Notes: a model not told the origin generated them from the sequence alone. A stretch of 64,000 nt of DNA from Prostheceraeus crozeri (GCA_907163375.1 CAJQUW010007418.1:59234-123233); one strand, 5' to 3'; shown: positions 12,641 to 24,523, numbered from the stretch's first letter. Made by a program: numbers and translations.

Positions 12641-13090
12641 AATGCGGGCGAGTTTTGCAAATCTGATTACAGATTTGTGATTAGGAGCTTCAAATTAGTA
12701 GGAGAGGATGTATTTTGCTGTGAAATTCTTTGTATTGAAAAATGGTTCCGCTAACTTCACAATCAGCTTGCAGAAAAAGTGAAATTCAGATTTCCGGGTG
12801 AAATCTGCATTGTTTTGAAAGATGAGGCACATATTCGTGATCAGCACAACAAAATTGATCGGGTAGTGACCAAAAGAAATTGATTTACTGCGTCAATCAG
12901 CGAGACTCAGCAATTGGTTCCGCTGGATGGTTCCGCTAACTTCACAGCGGGACCACTTTTATCTTTAAACTTGAATTTCTCAAAAGCGACTGTGAATTTG
13001 TGAAATCTGAGCTCAGATTCGTAATCAGGAGACTGAAATTGACAAACTAGCAGCCGTTTCGAAATGGTTCCGCTAACTTCACACACGTGA
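12641..13090 (+). repeat. Degenerate tandem repeat with ATGGTTCCGCTAACTTCAC anchor
   Basis: The 19-bp word ATGGTTCCGCTAACTTCAC occurs at 12,742, 12,927 and 13,064 (spacing 185 and 137 bp). The segments between carry related phrases such as GAAATCTG, GATTCGTAATCAGGAG and TGTGAATTTGTGA, and another copy of these lies just left of the first anchor. This looks like three to four old units of a tandem repeat. No coding potential. Confidence 0.6.
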
Positions 13091-14668
13091 TCGTATACAC
13101 ATTGTGGATTTAATAAATGCTGGATGTCGAGTTACTCTATGTTGCATGACTTTTTTCCTTATGCTTCCAATCAAAGTGTTTGCTTCCAATACAAAGATAT
13201 TTAAAAATACTTGTTTATGTATTGGCCCCTTGTACATTGATCCAATATTTTAAATATGCAAGTTGTATTCAAGAATTGCACGTATTTAGAGACCATCTTG
13301 CTAAGATATTGAATTTTAAAGCTTGATAACATATACTGTTTCAATCAAAATTGTTAAATATCTTTGGTTTAAATGATGCAACCACGTTTATTTTTCTCAT
13401 TTATATCGAGTTCATGTGATAGAATGGTACCTTCCACTTGATTTTGTTTAACTACTTTGTACGGTATTGAAAAATAATTAACGATTATGGACCTTCGTGA
13501 GTGTCAGTTCTTTGACATAATGGGAATTCAGACCATCGTTCCCCTTCCACAGAACTATGGACTTGCTGGAAGTGCAGAATTGTGCAGTCGATGAAACAAT
13601 TCAGCGTGGGATCTAAATGTACATAATTATGGATGATGTTGTCCTGCTGCTTGGAGATCAGTAAAGAAGCAAATTAAATATCATCATTTCGAAGTTGATG
13701 CAAATTTCACTCTTCGTCAACGTCCGCTGATGATAGCTCACTGCAATGATTCTTGTTGGAACTGACCTTATCAACATTCGGCTGATGACATCTCAAGCAG
13801 AGACGTTGTAGCAAACACGAAAAGATCCTTTGGTAATGCATGATTGCCGTGGCTTAGAGCTGTCGCAATCAAATCCAGTCGAATCGCGATATCTCAGGCG
13901 GTTTTGATAATTTAACTCAAGCTCGTGAAAGTGGATTTCAAGGCTCGTCTTGATCATTTCCCAATGAGCCATACTTGGTGTCGGCAACGTTGCCTGAACG
14001 ACGCCACGGTTGCCGGTTGTCAAAAATGGTTGCCTACACGTTGGTGAAACACGATCATTTTTTACATAGCTGCCTTGATGTTGCTGAAACACCGTTATTT
14101 TTGACCATTTGCTTACACGTTGCTAACACACCACATCTTAGTGAAGTGCTTCCGTTGCCTGCACTGTTTTACCAGTTTCACAAGGTTATATAAGTAAGAT
14201 AAATAAAATGCGTAGAAAACTTGAAAAATATACGTTGGTTCAGATGGGTGATTTGACCACACTTAACTCAACTTTCCTAGGTGTGATTTTACGAGTCAGA
14301 AACTTAACTTCATATTTTTCTGAGTCTGAGTAAATTTGTAGATCCTTTACAAAGTCAAACGATCATTTTCATTATTAGCTTATATCAGTGTCAGGCAATT
14401 TGTGATACGATCAAGCGTAAGAGAATGTCCATCAAGAAGACTCAGCCAACTATTATTAAGGAAGCATATAAATCACTTCCATATTTAATCAATGAAACGT
14501 ACGTTCATCTTAAAAATTTATCTCCGAGGTTATAATGACTCGGACGATTTGTAGAATGTATCATTATTCTTCCTTCTACATTGCCATCACTCTGCCAATT
14601 CCATGTTAATTTCTCTGAAATTGCGCATTTCACATGTAGCAATATTTAAGGCAGCTCGAGTTCATTTT
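13091..14668. other. Non-coding stretch downstream of PQBP1
   Basis: No gene supported. At 13,985-14,130 the phrases GTTGCC, ACACGTTG and GAAACACCG/GAAACACGA recur about every 40-50 bp, a weak minisatellite that generates chance open frames on both strands. Confidence 0.35.
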
Positions 14669-14802
14669 CCGACAAACAAAGACAATCCGCGGACTTCCGT
14701 TTCTAGTCCGTAAGATCCGCGGACTTCCGTCGGAAGTCCGCGGATCTTACGGACTAGAAACGGACTTCCGATGGAATTCCGCGGATTGTCTTTGTTTGTC
14801 GG
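14669..14802. repeat. 134-bp near-perfect palindrome (foldback)
   Basis: The arms begin CCGACAAACAAAGACAATCC at 14,669 and end with the reverse complement at 14,802, meeting around base 14,730. The right arm carries about 11 extra bases; elsewhere the match is essentially complete. The arms are themselves built from repeated CGCGGACTTCCG and TAGTCCG words. It could be a foldback MITE. It lies about 140 bp beyond the PQBP1 stop codon and would form a long hairpin in any read-through transcript. Confidence 0.85.
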
Positions 14803-14941
14803 GTTAATAGTGGTATTGAATTCACATTGGGGATTTAAATAGCTGACCTGTTGCTCTACCTAATACATTTGCTCTTTGATGAAAACGAATACCGTTTTGA
14901 CGATTTATCTTTATACAGATGATGACAATTCGCAAAAAATT

Positions 14942-15915
14942 CTATTCTGAGTCAACCTTTTCCGATTCACCAGCAGCTGAGGCGTTGGCCCGTAAAATAT
15001 CTCCAGGGCTAGGGTAGGGTCTCTGCTGATAAAGAGGCCCTGAGGCTGTTGGATCCACTCCGGTTTTGGCTCTGTCTTTAGTGTTCAGTCCAATACTCCA
15101 CGAGCCACGCGGCACATCGGAATACGCGGCCGGATCCATCGGATCTAGATCATCTCTGCGACTCTTACGAGAGCTCTCACGACGTTCGCGTCGATCACGG
15201 TCTCCATTGCGACTTGAATGACCCCTTCTACGTCGGTCACTTCGGCTTCTACTTCGATCTATATCACTATCTGCAGATCCCGCCGACGAATCGTCATCAG
15301 CAGAACCAACAGATCCACGTCGTCTACGAGACCTCCGATCTCTATCACTTCCTCGCCGCCTATCATCTCTTCGACGACTGCTGCGTCTACGCTTAAGATC
15401 GTCCTCATCTTCACGATCGCTGTCTCGGTCTCTTTCTCTCTCCTTTTCCTTCGCAGCCTTTTTTAAAGTCTCTTCGTATCGATTTCGACGGAGCTTTTCA
15501 TTCGGAAGGCCAATCTTCGCTCGCGGATGTAGCGGAGAAAGCCAGCTGACGTCGTCAGTTGTCGAATTCCAATAATAAAATCTTCCAGTATCGGGATCTC
15601 CAACTTCACACCAAGTTCCAGAAAGTGGATACCGCCGCAACATCCTGTCACGTTGACGCAAAGACACAAGATTTGGCCGAAAGCGTTTTCGTCCCCACCT
15701 TTTGAAGCAGTATTCCACACATTCGTGATAAGGATTATCGACGTTTGGGCACCGCGCTGCTTGATGGACGACATAATTTCCGCTCACTCCCTCGTCGTTT
15801 GCATCAGTGAAATCATCATCGCTGCTCTCTGATGCCTCTTCTCCATCGCTGCCACTTCGATTTGCTTTTGACTTGCCTCCATCATCTTCGTAATTTTCAG
15901 CAAAAACTTCCTCGC
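14942..15915 (-). CDS. PQBP1: PQBP1, polyglutamine-binding protein 1 (last exon, 3' part of gene)
   Basis: PQBP1 is a nuclear spliceosome-associated adaptor: its WW domain binds proline-rich partners and its intrinsically disordered C terminus binds the U5 protein TXNL4A. The exon encodes, in order, an acidic start ([11 protein letters not shown], matching EEEIIAEDYDDD of human PQBP1), an acidic serine-rich stretch, a Cys/His patch ([15 protein letters not shown]), a WW domain (TWCEVGD, YYWN, VSWLSP), a long Arg/Asp/Ser tract, and the family C terminus ([14 protein letters not shown], then [16 protein letters not shown]). The open frame runs up to an ATG at 15,952, but TTTGCAG at 15,916-15,922 is a splice acceptor placed where the family match begins, so I end the exon at 15,915, whose first two bases complete a split codon. 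The first exon or exons are not found nearby. Stop codon at 14,942-14,944. Frame is intact and the call is secure. Confidence 0.95.
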
Positions 15916-16149
15916 CTGCAAATAAATAGCAATCAGATAAATCAAGTATCATGCTGGCCTAGATTCTTCATAATTACATGAAAACGAATTAATTGAGACG
16001 GTTGAAATATTAAATACAATGTAAACTATGGGTTTAGAAGGACTCGTTCCACAGGTGACCTTTTAGTATGTGACTCATCGTTAGTTTGGTCATCATCAAT
16101 TAACAAGTTTAGAGAGTCCGCAGGAGCATACCTTGACATATCAAGGACA
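15916..16149. other. PQBP1 intron, 5' side not resolved
   Basis: Directly upstream of the PQBP1 splice acceptor. I looked on the minus strand for a first exon encoding an MPLP-like start followed by a splice donor and did not find one here. The LINE pieces that follow would lie inside the intron if the gene extends to the right. Confidence 0.4.
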
Positions 16150-16570
16150 TTCGATTGAGGCTGGCACCCGGTTCTTCTTAATAAGCTTCCATCTCACGGA
16201 GTTCATGCGGAATTCGTGAGAAGGTTAGAGGCCTTCCTGATAAACAGTTCTATTATTCATTCGTGTCAATGGATTCCTCTCTGATCGCTTCACAGTCGAT
16301 ACCGGTGTCCTTCAGGGTTGTGCTCTCTCAACTATTCTCTTTCTTGTGTCTATAAATGACCTTCTACGTCTTACAAATAATCCAATTAACTCTTCTGCTG
16401 ACGACTCCACTCTTCAAGCATCCCTTTCCCTTGCAACCAGCGTCTAAACCAGGATAGAATGGCACTGAACTCATCTATTGAGTTAGACTTGCAGAATTCT
16501 GTAATAGGGTCGTTCCGAATGAAGGCGTGGTTACATTTCCGCATAAATGGAGAAATCATGAGAAAATAAT
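16150..16570 (+). mobile_element. LINE reverse transcriptase fragment (Jockey/CR1-like)
   Basis: In the plus frame beginning near 16,255 the conceptual peptide reads INGFLSDRFTVDTGVLQG-like sequence and then GCALSTILFLVSINDLL, NNPINSSADDSTLQASLSL. These are the GVPQG-x-xLSPxLF and (Y/F)ADDS motifs of non-LTR reverse transcriptases, with ADD catalytic residues retained. The surrounding frame has several stops, so this is a dead, 5'-truncated piece. It is unrelated to the nearly full LINE at 31.5-35.2 kb. Confidence 0.6.
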
Positions 16571-16659
16571 TCACCAAGGTAGGAAAACGAATGAACCCTT
16601 AATTACCGCATCGCCATCACATGCGGTAACAAGAGACTACTTGGTTATCATATCCATAA

Positions 16660-17110
16660 CATTATAAGGCATTATATCGAGTAATAGGAAAAATGTGCAA
16701 CCAGGCAAAGGAGGCATGGCTGAACAGCGAATGCAAAGAGGTCGAAAAATTGACTGAAAGACATGCACTTAAAGCTGCCCATAAGAAAGTTAAAGAGATC
16801 ACCCACTTCAAAAGGTCAAATGTGTCTATAGGAATCATCAAAGACAAAGATGGCAAACTATCTTTGTGATGGAAAGGATGACTTAATGAAGAGATGGATG
16901 GAAAATATCAATGAGTTATTTGACGATGAGGACAGACCAGAAGAAATAAGTGAAGACAAATATCGATGAGGAAGAGGATCCACTAATACTGATGTGTGAG
17001 TTGGAAAGTGAAATGAAAGAAATGAGAAGGGGAAAAGCAACAGTGCCCGATGGATTGGTGGTCGAAATGATGCAACAAATGTCAGCAAAAAACAGACAGG
17101 AGTCGGGAAT
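16660..17110 (+). mobile_element. LINE fragment, endonuclease-RT linker
   Basis: Plus-strand peptides read AKEAWLNSECKEVEKLTERH, then KAAHKKVKEITHF, then a gap with frame changes, then ESEMKEMRRGKATVPDGLVVEM. The order (aspartate/lysine-rich linker, IK-x-KDG, then KNGKA-x-GPDG-x-xxE) is typical of the segment between endonuclease and reverse transcriptase in many non-LTR retrotransposons. It contains stops and frame changes. It may belong to the same insertion as the fragment at 16,150 or to another family. Confidence 0.55.
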
Positions 17111-17139
17111 GTCACTTCAAAAATTTTTGGCTTTATCAA

Positions 17140-18410
17140 CCAGCTTTGGCTTTTTTTGGTAAATTGGTAAAAGACATAGCCTATACAAGGTTGGGTCCAA
17201 ACTTGGGGTACCCCCCCGCAAGACCAAGATCAGTTTTGGGTCTAATCTTGGGTGCCCAAGATTGGACCCAAGAGTGGCTATTTCTCTAATGAAGTGGAAC
17301 AACAATTTCCAGAAAATGTTTGGAATTTTGATTGAGATTTAAAATTGCATGAAGATATTTTGAATCATACCATATTGTACATATTGCTATCCAATTAATA
17401 TGTATCAATGTTCATATTAATTACTATTTATTACATGAATTTGTTATTGCGGAATTGAGGCCATATTATTATTTAGCTAAAAGTTTTAATTATCGGCATA
17501 GGTTATCTCTGGGCTTAATATCATCAACCCCCCGGTTTACGTCTACAGCCGAATAATTTCCTAATTAGAACAACATGAATGACTGAGCTATTCCTTACAA
17601 CATATCTGATCGAGAAACGAAACACACGCCTCGTATACGATGAAAATAGCACAAATGTAGATATAACGATATTTTTACTGATCGTAAGAACCAATCATCA
17701 AATAATGTCACTACATTAAATGATACCGATGTCTTTCTATTTCTAATACATGTAGCCTAATAGTAGAATATACAATATAGGCCGAAGTTCTTAAATTTCA
17801 AGGCAAGAGGCTACAGTGAATATGAAGCAAGTTATCTACGAATTGTTGCAGGCTACCAATTTAACAGCATAAGCGTTATACAGGTATTGGTTTAATGCAT
17901 TGCATTTTTTATTTATTATTTGTTGTATTTCATGTAAAATGATATATACAAAATTCTGTCTAACACAATATACATTACATCTAGTATAATGGATTAAATT
18001 CACAAGGAAGCCACAGCCACAGGTGATCAAAGTATAATTTAAAAAACTAATTAATTAAGCTATCAGATAGACATTTTCGGTAGGTCTATATCACAGTTTT
18101 ATCATAGAAAGACCAATCGTGTAGTTGAAGTAGGCTACATATTTACATACATATAAGCTTACATGAAGATGATTTGCTGATGTGGTCATATACTTTAACA
18201 TATTATACATTCCACCTCCATATATTTTTCCTAGAAAACCGCAAATGATCATTCATGGTCAATTTCTTTATTATTGGGTTCTCACTCTTGGGGGTACCCA
18301 TGCTTTGATTGGGTCCGTACCCTCCAAGACAACCCAAAACCCAAGAGTGAACCCAAGACCCAACCTGGGCCTATATTCAAATGGCTCATCACCTTTTTGC
18401 CCATGTTTAA
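17140..18410. mobile_element. Element with long diverged inverted repeats rich in TTGGGT words
   Basis: Left segment 17,185-17,285 (AAGGTTGGGTCC, TTGGGGTACCCC, TTTGGGTCTAATCTTGGG) is an imperfect inverted match to right segment 18,285-18,370, whose reverse complement reads CCAGGTTGGGTCTTGGG and onwards. Similarity seems to extend outwards to about 17,140 and 18,410. The interior of about 1 kb is AT-rich without coding sequence. I read this as an old non-autonomous DNA transposon; target duplication not resolved. Confidence 0.45.
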
Positions 18411-19183
18411 AAAAACAAGAAGATATTTATATTGCCAAGTCAGTATCAATAGTGCCACTCTAGCTATTATTTTATTTTTCCAAAAATGAAATATAGAAAT
18501 TGCTGAACAAGGACGATGATCCCTTATCAAAAATGTAAAGAATTGAATCTTCCTGAGTGGATTAGCCTACATCATAGGAATAATAAACATTGATTGACAG
18601 TCCTCGCCACCCAGAAAAAGATTTCTGTGGTAATTAGCAAGTCCTAGCAATTTCATATTTATAAACAATTGATAATATGTGACATTACATATGTTTCTTA
18701 ATATATTGATGAATACATTTAGTCAGGAATGTAATAGCGGGCAAATTTATGAGCGAATTATTCTCATTTGCTTAGAAGCATGCAGCAATGCGCATGTCAG
18801 TTGGCTATGTAAATGCTAAATGCTTCAATTCGAGAAAAAAATAATTCAATGGGCTCATATATTGTCGTCCATTGAATTACATCTATTTCATCTACGCGTT
18901 TTTTTACTTTTATATTCTACGCGTTTGAAACACTTCTCAGATTAGGTTAAAAATTACTTTTTAACAATATTCAGTTACAAAAAACGAAACGTTTTATGGA
19001 AAAAATTTTGCACACTGACCAGAAATAATAATAGTGATGATGAAAATGCATTGCCTATTTTACCCCAATGATATTTTAGGAGTGGGACATGGGCACTTAT
19101 TACTTAGACTCACATTACAGGGAGTTCACATCACTCAATCGTGGGCCTAAATGGAAGTTAGATGTTGATCTGCAGATCTAATT
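18411..19183. other. Non-coding stretch
   Basis: No feature recognised; low-complexity AT-rich DNA. Confidence 0.35.
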
Positions 19184-21254
19184 AATTTCACAGATGAGTA
19201 AATGACTCTATCATAGCTAAACTGATGGGTTATCGAAAAAGTTCATCGTGTATTCTTTCCACAATTGCCTTTCGCAAAAGAGTGAAATTTGCGCTGTGGC
19301 GGTCGATGTGAGCCCTCATAATAATTGCCAATCATAAGTTGGCCTCTTAACAGTGGCGTCTTCTCCGTACCTGCGAGGCCTTCGGTGCATCCTCAAAAAT
19401 TATTTTCCAACAATTATGAAAATAAAAAGTGTCATCATTCATTTAAATTCGATAGCTTCTCGTGACAGCTGTGCACAGCTTTCCGTCTCAAAGTCAGACG
19501 CTTAACCTCATTGAACAGTTTTGCAGCACGTGCTTGAATCACAGCTGCTTTCTTCGAACAATTAGACACACAAGCTGGTCGCGTGTTCAGACGGAGCACT
19601 GATGTTCAGACAGCGAAAGAGAGTTGTGTGCGTGTGAGGCAGCAAGCGCACGCGCCCGCGCCAATATTGGCTTTCCCGATACATATGATGCTCTGCCTTC
19701 TCCAATTTTTGCAAAGAAATTCTACGCGATTCTTGATCGAGGCGCGGTATCTAAATATAGAAAGGGAAGCGAACCCAATTGTTCCTGGATTCGCTTTATG
19801 TCAGAGAGACCACTGCGTCAACAGTAGCAGATGGCTGACGTTCAGACAAGACTGCGATCAGATGATGAGCGTTCTCCAATGAATGCAGAATAATTCATCT
19901 GACTCGAACACCCAGATTCGGTAGAATTCCATAATTTGTTTTGACGTGATTGCTAACTGATATGACGCTATGTTTAGTACTGCAGGCGAATGGCCTTTAC
20001 TGCCGAGTAAAGACCTATGGTCTGGGTGCTGATATACCGATGTTGCCGTGAAATTCGATTTTTGACGAGATCTTTCATTCACCATCGATAATCAGTTTGG
20101 TTATCACTTGTAATAACGCACACACGTAGATATTCAATAATAAATGCTGAGGTTTTGCGATTGACACTAGAAACTACGAAGAGGAAGCCTGATTTAAGAA
20201 AATACAAGTGAAGTCTCTATATTGTTGATTATCTATGCTCAATGCTTTGTGTTATGCCTTAATTAAAATTCTAATGACATGTAGGCCCTACTTTCAGAAA
20301 TAAGCGATCAATTGATTCCCCGACTAAATATCGACAAAATGCAAAAAGATTTATTTTGCACGAGTAAAATGCACAATGCACGCACTATTAAATGACATCC
20401 CACAGCTGTGATCACCACGAGCACATGTTTAAAAAATCAAAGCTAAAATTCAAGTTGCATAACAAATTTATTCAACTAGATAAATGTTATCCAAGCAAAG
20501 CTCAAGTTCGAGTAACTTCAAGATGAGAACGCAGTGAGGAAACGTGTGTAATTGAAGTCAGTCACGGCATTCAACAGTGTTTTTTTCACCAATCGGGGAT
20601 TTTTTAAAACGAGACAATGCGCTGGCGAAATGGTGGTGGGTTGACTCGATCGCCTGCTCTCCAGTCCAACCAAGTCCGTTGTTTGGGAAAGGGCAAATCT
20701 CCTCCATAATTTGCAATGATTGACCTACAATGGTTTTGCACAGAACATGCGGAGCAAATTCTACATCATCGTTTGTCATCAGCTTCCCTGCAGCAGTCAC
20801 AAATGTTGACCATTTTGGAAGACAAGCCAAAATCTCTAAAACGCCTCTCGACCTAATGCTTCATTGTGATGATCGGTCATTGTCAAACACTCGGAGTAAA
20901 TAAGAACTGCAATGTATTAGCACTTACTTATTGCTAGCTAATAATGGATCGATAATGTTTATTGTCAATAGTAGCGGAGATGACAAAGCCAATCTGACGA
21001 ATGGCAGAGTGGCTGCGCTTGAAGACGAATATCTCACTGTATACCCAATGAATCAACTCACCATGAGCAAAATTGCTATCGGTGTCAAATTAGCTCGGGC
21101 GTCGACTTGAAAAACAGGAAATGCAATATCCCACGAGCTACAGAAATAATAGATTTCACTCTTTTGCATAAGGCCACTGTGGAAAGAATACACGAACTTT
21201 TTCGATAACCCATCAGTTTAGCTATGATAGAGTCATTTACTCATCTGTGAAATT
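19184..21254. mobile_element. 2.07-kb DNA transposon with about 105-bp terminal inverted repeats
   Basis: The first about 105 bases (from AATTTCACAGATGAGTAAAT at 19,184 through GTTATCGAAAAAGTTC to AAAAGAGTGAAAT) recur inverted at 21,150-21,254 with few differences. No clear target duplication; AATTT flanks CACAG on both sides. The interior contains a minus-strand coding remnant at 20,558-20,830. The family is not certain. Confidence 0.7.
20558..20830 (-). pseudogene. Possible transposase C-terminal fragment
   Basis: The 90-codon minus frame ends with GLGWTGEQAIESTHHHFASA, then LSRFKK. The GL-x-x-x-(S/T)EQAIES-x-H-x-x-F signature resembles the C-terminal part of uncharacterised metazoan transposon proteins I have met, which end shortly after such a motif. 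Lying inside a 2-kb element with inverted repeats supports a transposase origin. Upstream frames give no continuous extension, so the gene appears mostly deleted. Family assignment is a guess from one motif. Confidence 0.35.
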
Positions 21255-21309
21255 TCTAGCTATTCGGATTTTGTCTTTCGATTGTTTGCGCAAGTCAAAA
21301 TTTGAATTC
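21255..21309. other. Short unique spacer
   Basis: Separates the 2-kb transposon from the left breakpoint of the tandem duplication. Confidence 0.3.
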
Positions 21310-22449
21310 AAATTTGTCATAAAATCCACATTTTTTCATTCCATGGTAGACATCTTTAAAACTGGTCGATAGAATTGCATAGGATAAGTGCATCCTTTCA
21401 AACGAGGCTCTAGTGATGTATTGACGTCGGAAGGTTTTCATTCGGATTTTATCTCAAGGTAGTGAACTCGCAATATTTGCTTATGAGCAGTTTTAAAAGT
21501 AAAATCAAATTTCCCAGATAACGACTCGATGATTATTTTTGAAATTTATGCTACTTTCCACGAATCATCACCGTTTTATTGATACAACATTTGAAATTGA
21601 AATTCGGATTTCATTTTGACGATGTGCAGTAAGTAGGAAAGTACAAACTATACAATAGTATGAAATGTGCCATTTCGCTATTTTTTCGTAAACTGCTCGA
21701 TGGATTTTTCTATTGTTTTCCACAGAGTCTCCTCTGACCATAGGGAAGCCACATGCAAAGAGAAAACGCATTCGGATTTCATTTAATTGAAAATTATTCA
21801 CATGTGGCGTGTGATTTCATCGCGTGTGAGGACCTTCCTTAAATGAACTCCGCTGCCACATACAAATATACAATGACCATTACTAGCTCTCCATCGAATT
21901 TGTAGTTCATTGGAGCAATGTGTCCTGAGCTAGAGGCCGAGGAACTCAAATTAACCGTATTAGTCCGCTGGCCTTTAGTCCCGCCTCCCATACCTATTAT
22001 ATAGCAGCAATTCCACGCGACTGTCAACATTTAGGTCAAAAAATTAAATTGACGATTATTGATTATAAACACACTTTTTCATATAAAAATTTTCCCAAAG
22101 ATCCGAATCTGATGTTGAATTTTACTTTTGAGGTCAATTTATAGCTGAATTTTTATAATTTTCTTCAAAATTCATTTTTTTGGAATTTACATTATTTTCT
22201 ACGTGAATTTCATCATGATTTTTTTTGCACAAGAGAGTCAATCATTCTTCTTTTCAACAGTGATACTTTAAAATGAGGTCAAGAATGATAGAAAAATATG
22301 TATACATTCATTCAATCTTTAATTTTTGCTGAGAAATTTTACATTGCATAACACATGTAAAAAATGTAGCGTTATTACGCTTCAGAGCGATTTTTTAATC
22401 TGTAGGATTATCTATTAAGCCGAATGTGATGTAATCTCATATCAGTAGC
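21310..22449. other. Host flank left of element L, copy 1
   Basis: Sequence outside the terminal repeat of L, repeated at 26,973-28,111. It has no inverted counterpart at the right end of L, so I take it as flanking host DNA. Two minus frames of 63-77 codons are conserved between the copies only because the copies are recent. No gene is recognised. Confidence 0.5.
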
Positions 22450-24399
22450 AAGCCCGTGGCAAAATCAAGTGCAGTGCGGTGCAGTGATGAGTCATCGATG
22501 AGTCATCATGCTGACTCAGCCCCCCCCCCTCTGGAAGGAAGGAAGAGAGTTTGCCAAGGATGTGATGGAAGGATGGGTCCGAGAGGAGGAAACTGTTCCC
22601 TCCCCCCCCTCTGGAAGGAAGGAAGGAGTTTTCCGGTAAGGGTTGGGAAGGGAGAAGGGGTGGAATCTCTAAAAACGGCAGAGTTGGAAAAAGGCGGGTG
22701 TTGGTGCTTTGGGATGAGAAAGTTCATTTTTCGGCATGAAGGAGGTCTCGGATGGGAAAACGGTGTGATAATTTGGAAGTTTTGGCCAATTTTGGGTTAG
22801 GAAGGATGTTTCCAGCGACATCGGAGAGAAAAAGTTTTGAGGACGCCCCCCGCTCATGTCAGACTTCCAACTTTGGTGTTAGAGATCGTAGAAAGTCGTG
22901 CAATAGCTCATTTGAAAGCTAAAAGTGAGAAAAATGCAGTGGAAAGCTCAGTTTGGTCCTATTTTCCTGGGTTTAGGGAGGAAAATGGCAGGAAAACGTC
23001 AGAGTTGGAAAAGGCAAGTTTTGGATGTTTTGGGATGAGAAAGTCCACTTTTCGGCATGAAGGAGGTCTCGGATGGGAAAACGGAGGGCAGATTCGGAAT
23101 CTACGTGAAATGATGGGTCTAGGAACTTCTTTCCAGCTCAATCGGAGAGAAAAAGTTCTGACCTCCCCCCCCCCCTCGGCAGCAATCTTCCAACTTTGGT
23201 TGTGGGGATCGTAGAAAGTCGTGCAATAGCTCATTTGAAAGCTGAGAGTGAGACAAATTCAGTAGAAGACACGGCTGGTTCCTATCTGCCTTCGTATAGA
23301 TGTGAGACGTCATTGAAAATTTTGGACATTGGTGAAAAAACGACAGAGTTAGAATTTTTACGAAAATCGCTCTAGCGGGTGAACGACGCCTCGGACGGGA
23401 AACAGAGACCCGATTTGGAATCAGCGTGTCAATCTGCATCTGCAGGGTGAATTTCAAGTCAATCGGAGAGAAAAAGTTGAAAAGTTGGGTCTCCACATGA
23501 GATTTTTTCCTGAAACTGTTAAATTGTAGCCACCTTTGGCGATGAATAGCGGAGGATTGGAAGTGAATGAAGAGCTCGGGTTTCTTTTACGGGCAAGACC
23601 GCACTTTGTTCTCTAGGATCCTATCTTTTCAGATGCGTGGAAGGTTTCGTTTCCAAATGAGAGCCTGTTGAAAATCGAGTTTTTGTGCATTTTCCAAGAT
23701 TTTGGAACTTTTTGCAAAAACGACCGAGTTTTTTCAGCTCGGCTTCTGGTCATCGTAGAGAGTCGAGGGATGTCTTAAATGAAAGGGGAGAGCGAGAAAA
23801 CATGGCTATCAAAATTTGAAGTCAATCTGAGTACTAGAACCGGAGATAGACGGGTTTAAAGTTTTTGGATAATGGATATTACGTCATCAGCTGATCGCCA
23901 CAAACTATATAAGTGGAAACTCTGCTTGTGGAAAACAGTTGAGGTGAACTCCGGAGCTCTGATGATAGCATTGGAAATCTGAAAAACCGGGTTTCTGCAA
24001 GAAACCGACTTAGAAAATTTCATTGCTGATATCAGCTAAGGCGTCAGACTTAGAGGTTTGCCAGGAAATGGCCTTCGTCTCCAGGCCATAAAAGACTCCA
24101 AAACTTTAAAGGCTTGTAACTTTGCTTCTACAAGTCCGTTTGACTTGATTCAAAAAAGGTTCGGTCGCTATTGACCTGCCCTAAGTGATAGACTACTTAT
24201 AAAATTTCATAAGTAGTGCTAAAAAGTTGAAAAATTTAAATTCACTTTTTTTGGAGGTTTTCTTGGGTTTTCGACCCTGCTGAAGTCAATGAAGGCATGA
24301 ATAAGTGTGTACGAGCCAGTCTTCTCATGAACCAAGCAGCTTTTCACTGAAAACGAGCAAGACACGGAGAGTTTTGCTGTAATATTCCACTGACAGGGT

Positions 24400-24523
24400 G
24401 TTCCTTCGGGACGGCGGATGATGCCGTAGTGATAAGTGTGGCAAGGGAGTGTGTCATATTTTAGACCGAAACCGATGGGGCAGCTCATGTCTCATGTTGG
24501 GCATTTGACACAGTTCTCAACGT
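24400..24523 (+). ncRNA. Candidate structured RNA module, copy a (unit 1)
   Basis: Hairpin GUUCC-UUCG-GGAC at 24,400-24,412, then a second stem (CGGC/GCCG), then GAAACC, TCATGTT and CTCAACGT in fixed order over about 124 nt. See the copies at 30,062, 30,411, 35,885 and 55,975. No open frame is shared among the copies. Confidence 0.5.

Noticed and set aside
15214-15774. Open frames on both strands opposite or overlapping PQBP1
   Set aside because: Low-complexity shadows of the Arg/Asp/Ser tract; no domain and wrong frame.
21310-22449. Minus frames of 63 and 77 codons conserved in both duplicates
   Set aside because: The duplicates are nearly identical overall, so conservation carries no information; no motif is seen.
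22456-23496. Several 70-125-codon frames on both strands of the terminal repeats (also at 28,104-29,158)
   Set aside because: They arise from repeated GGAAGG/CCTTCC and poly-C blocks, are open on both strands and change frame between repeat units.
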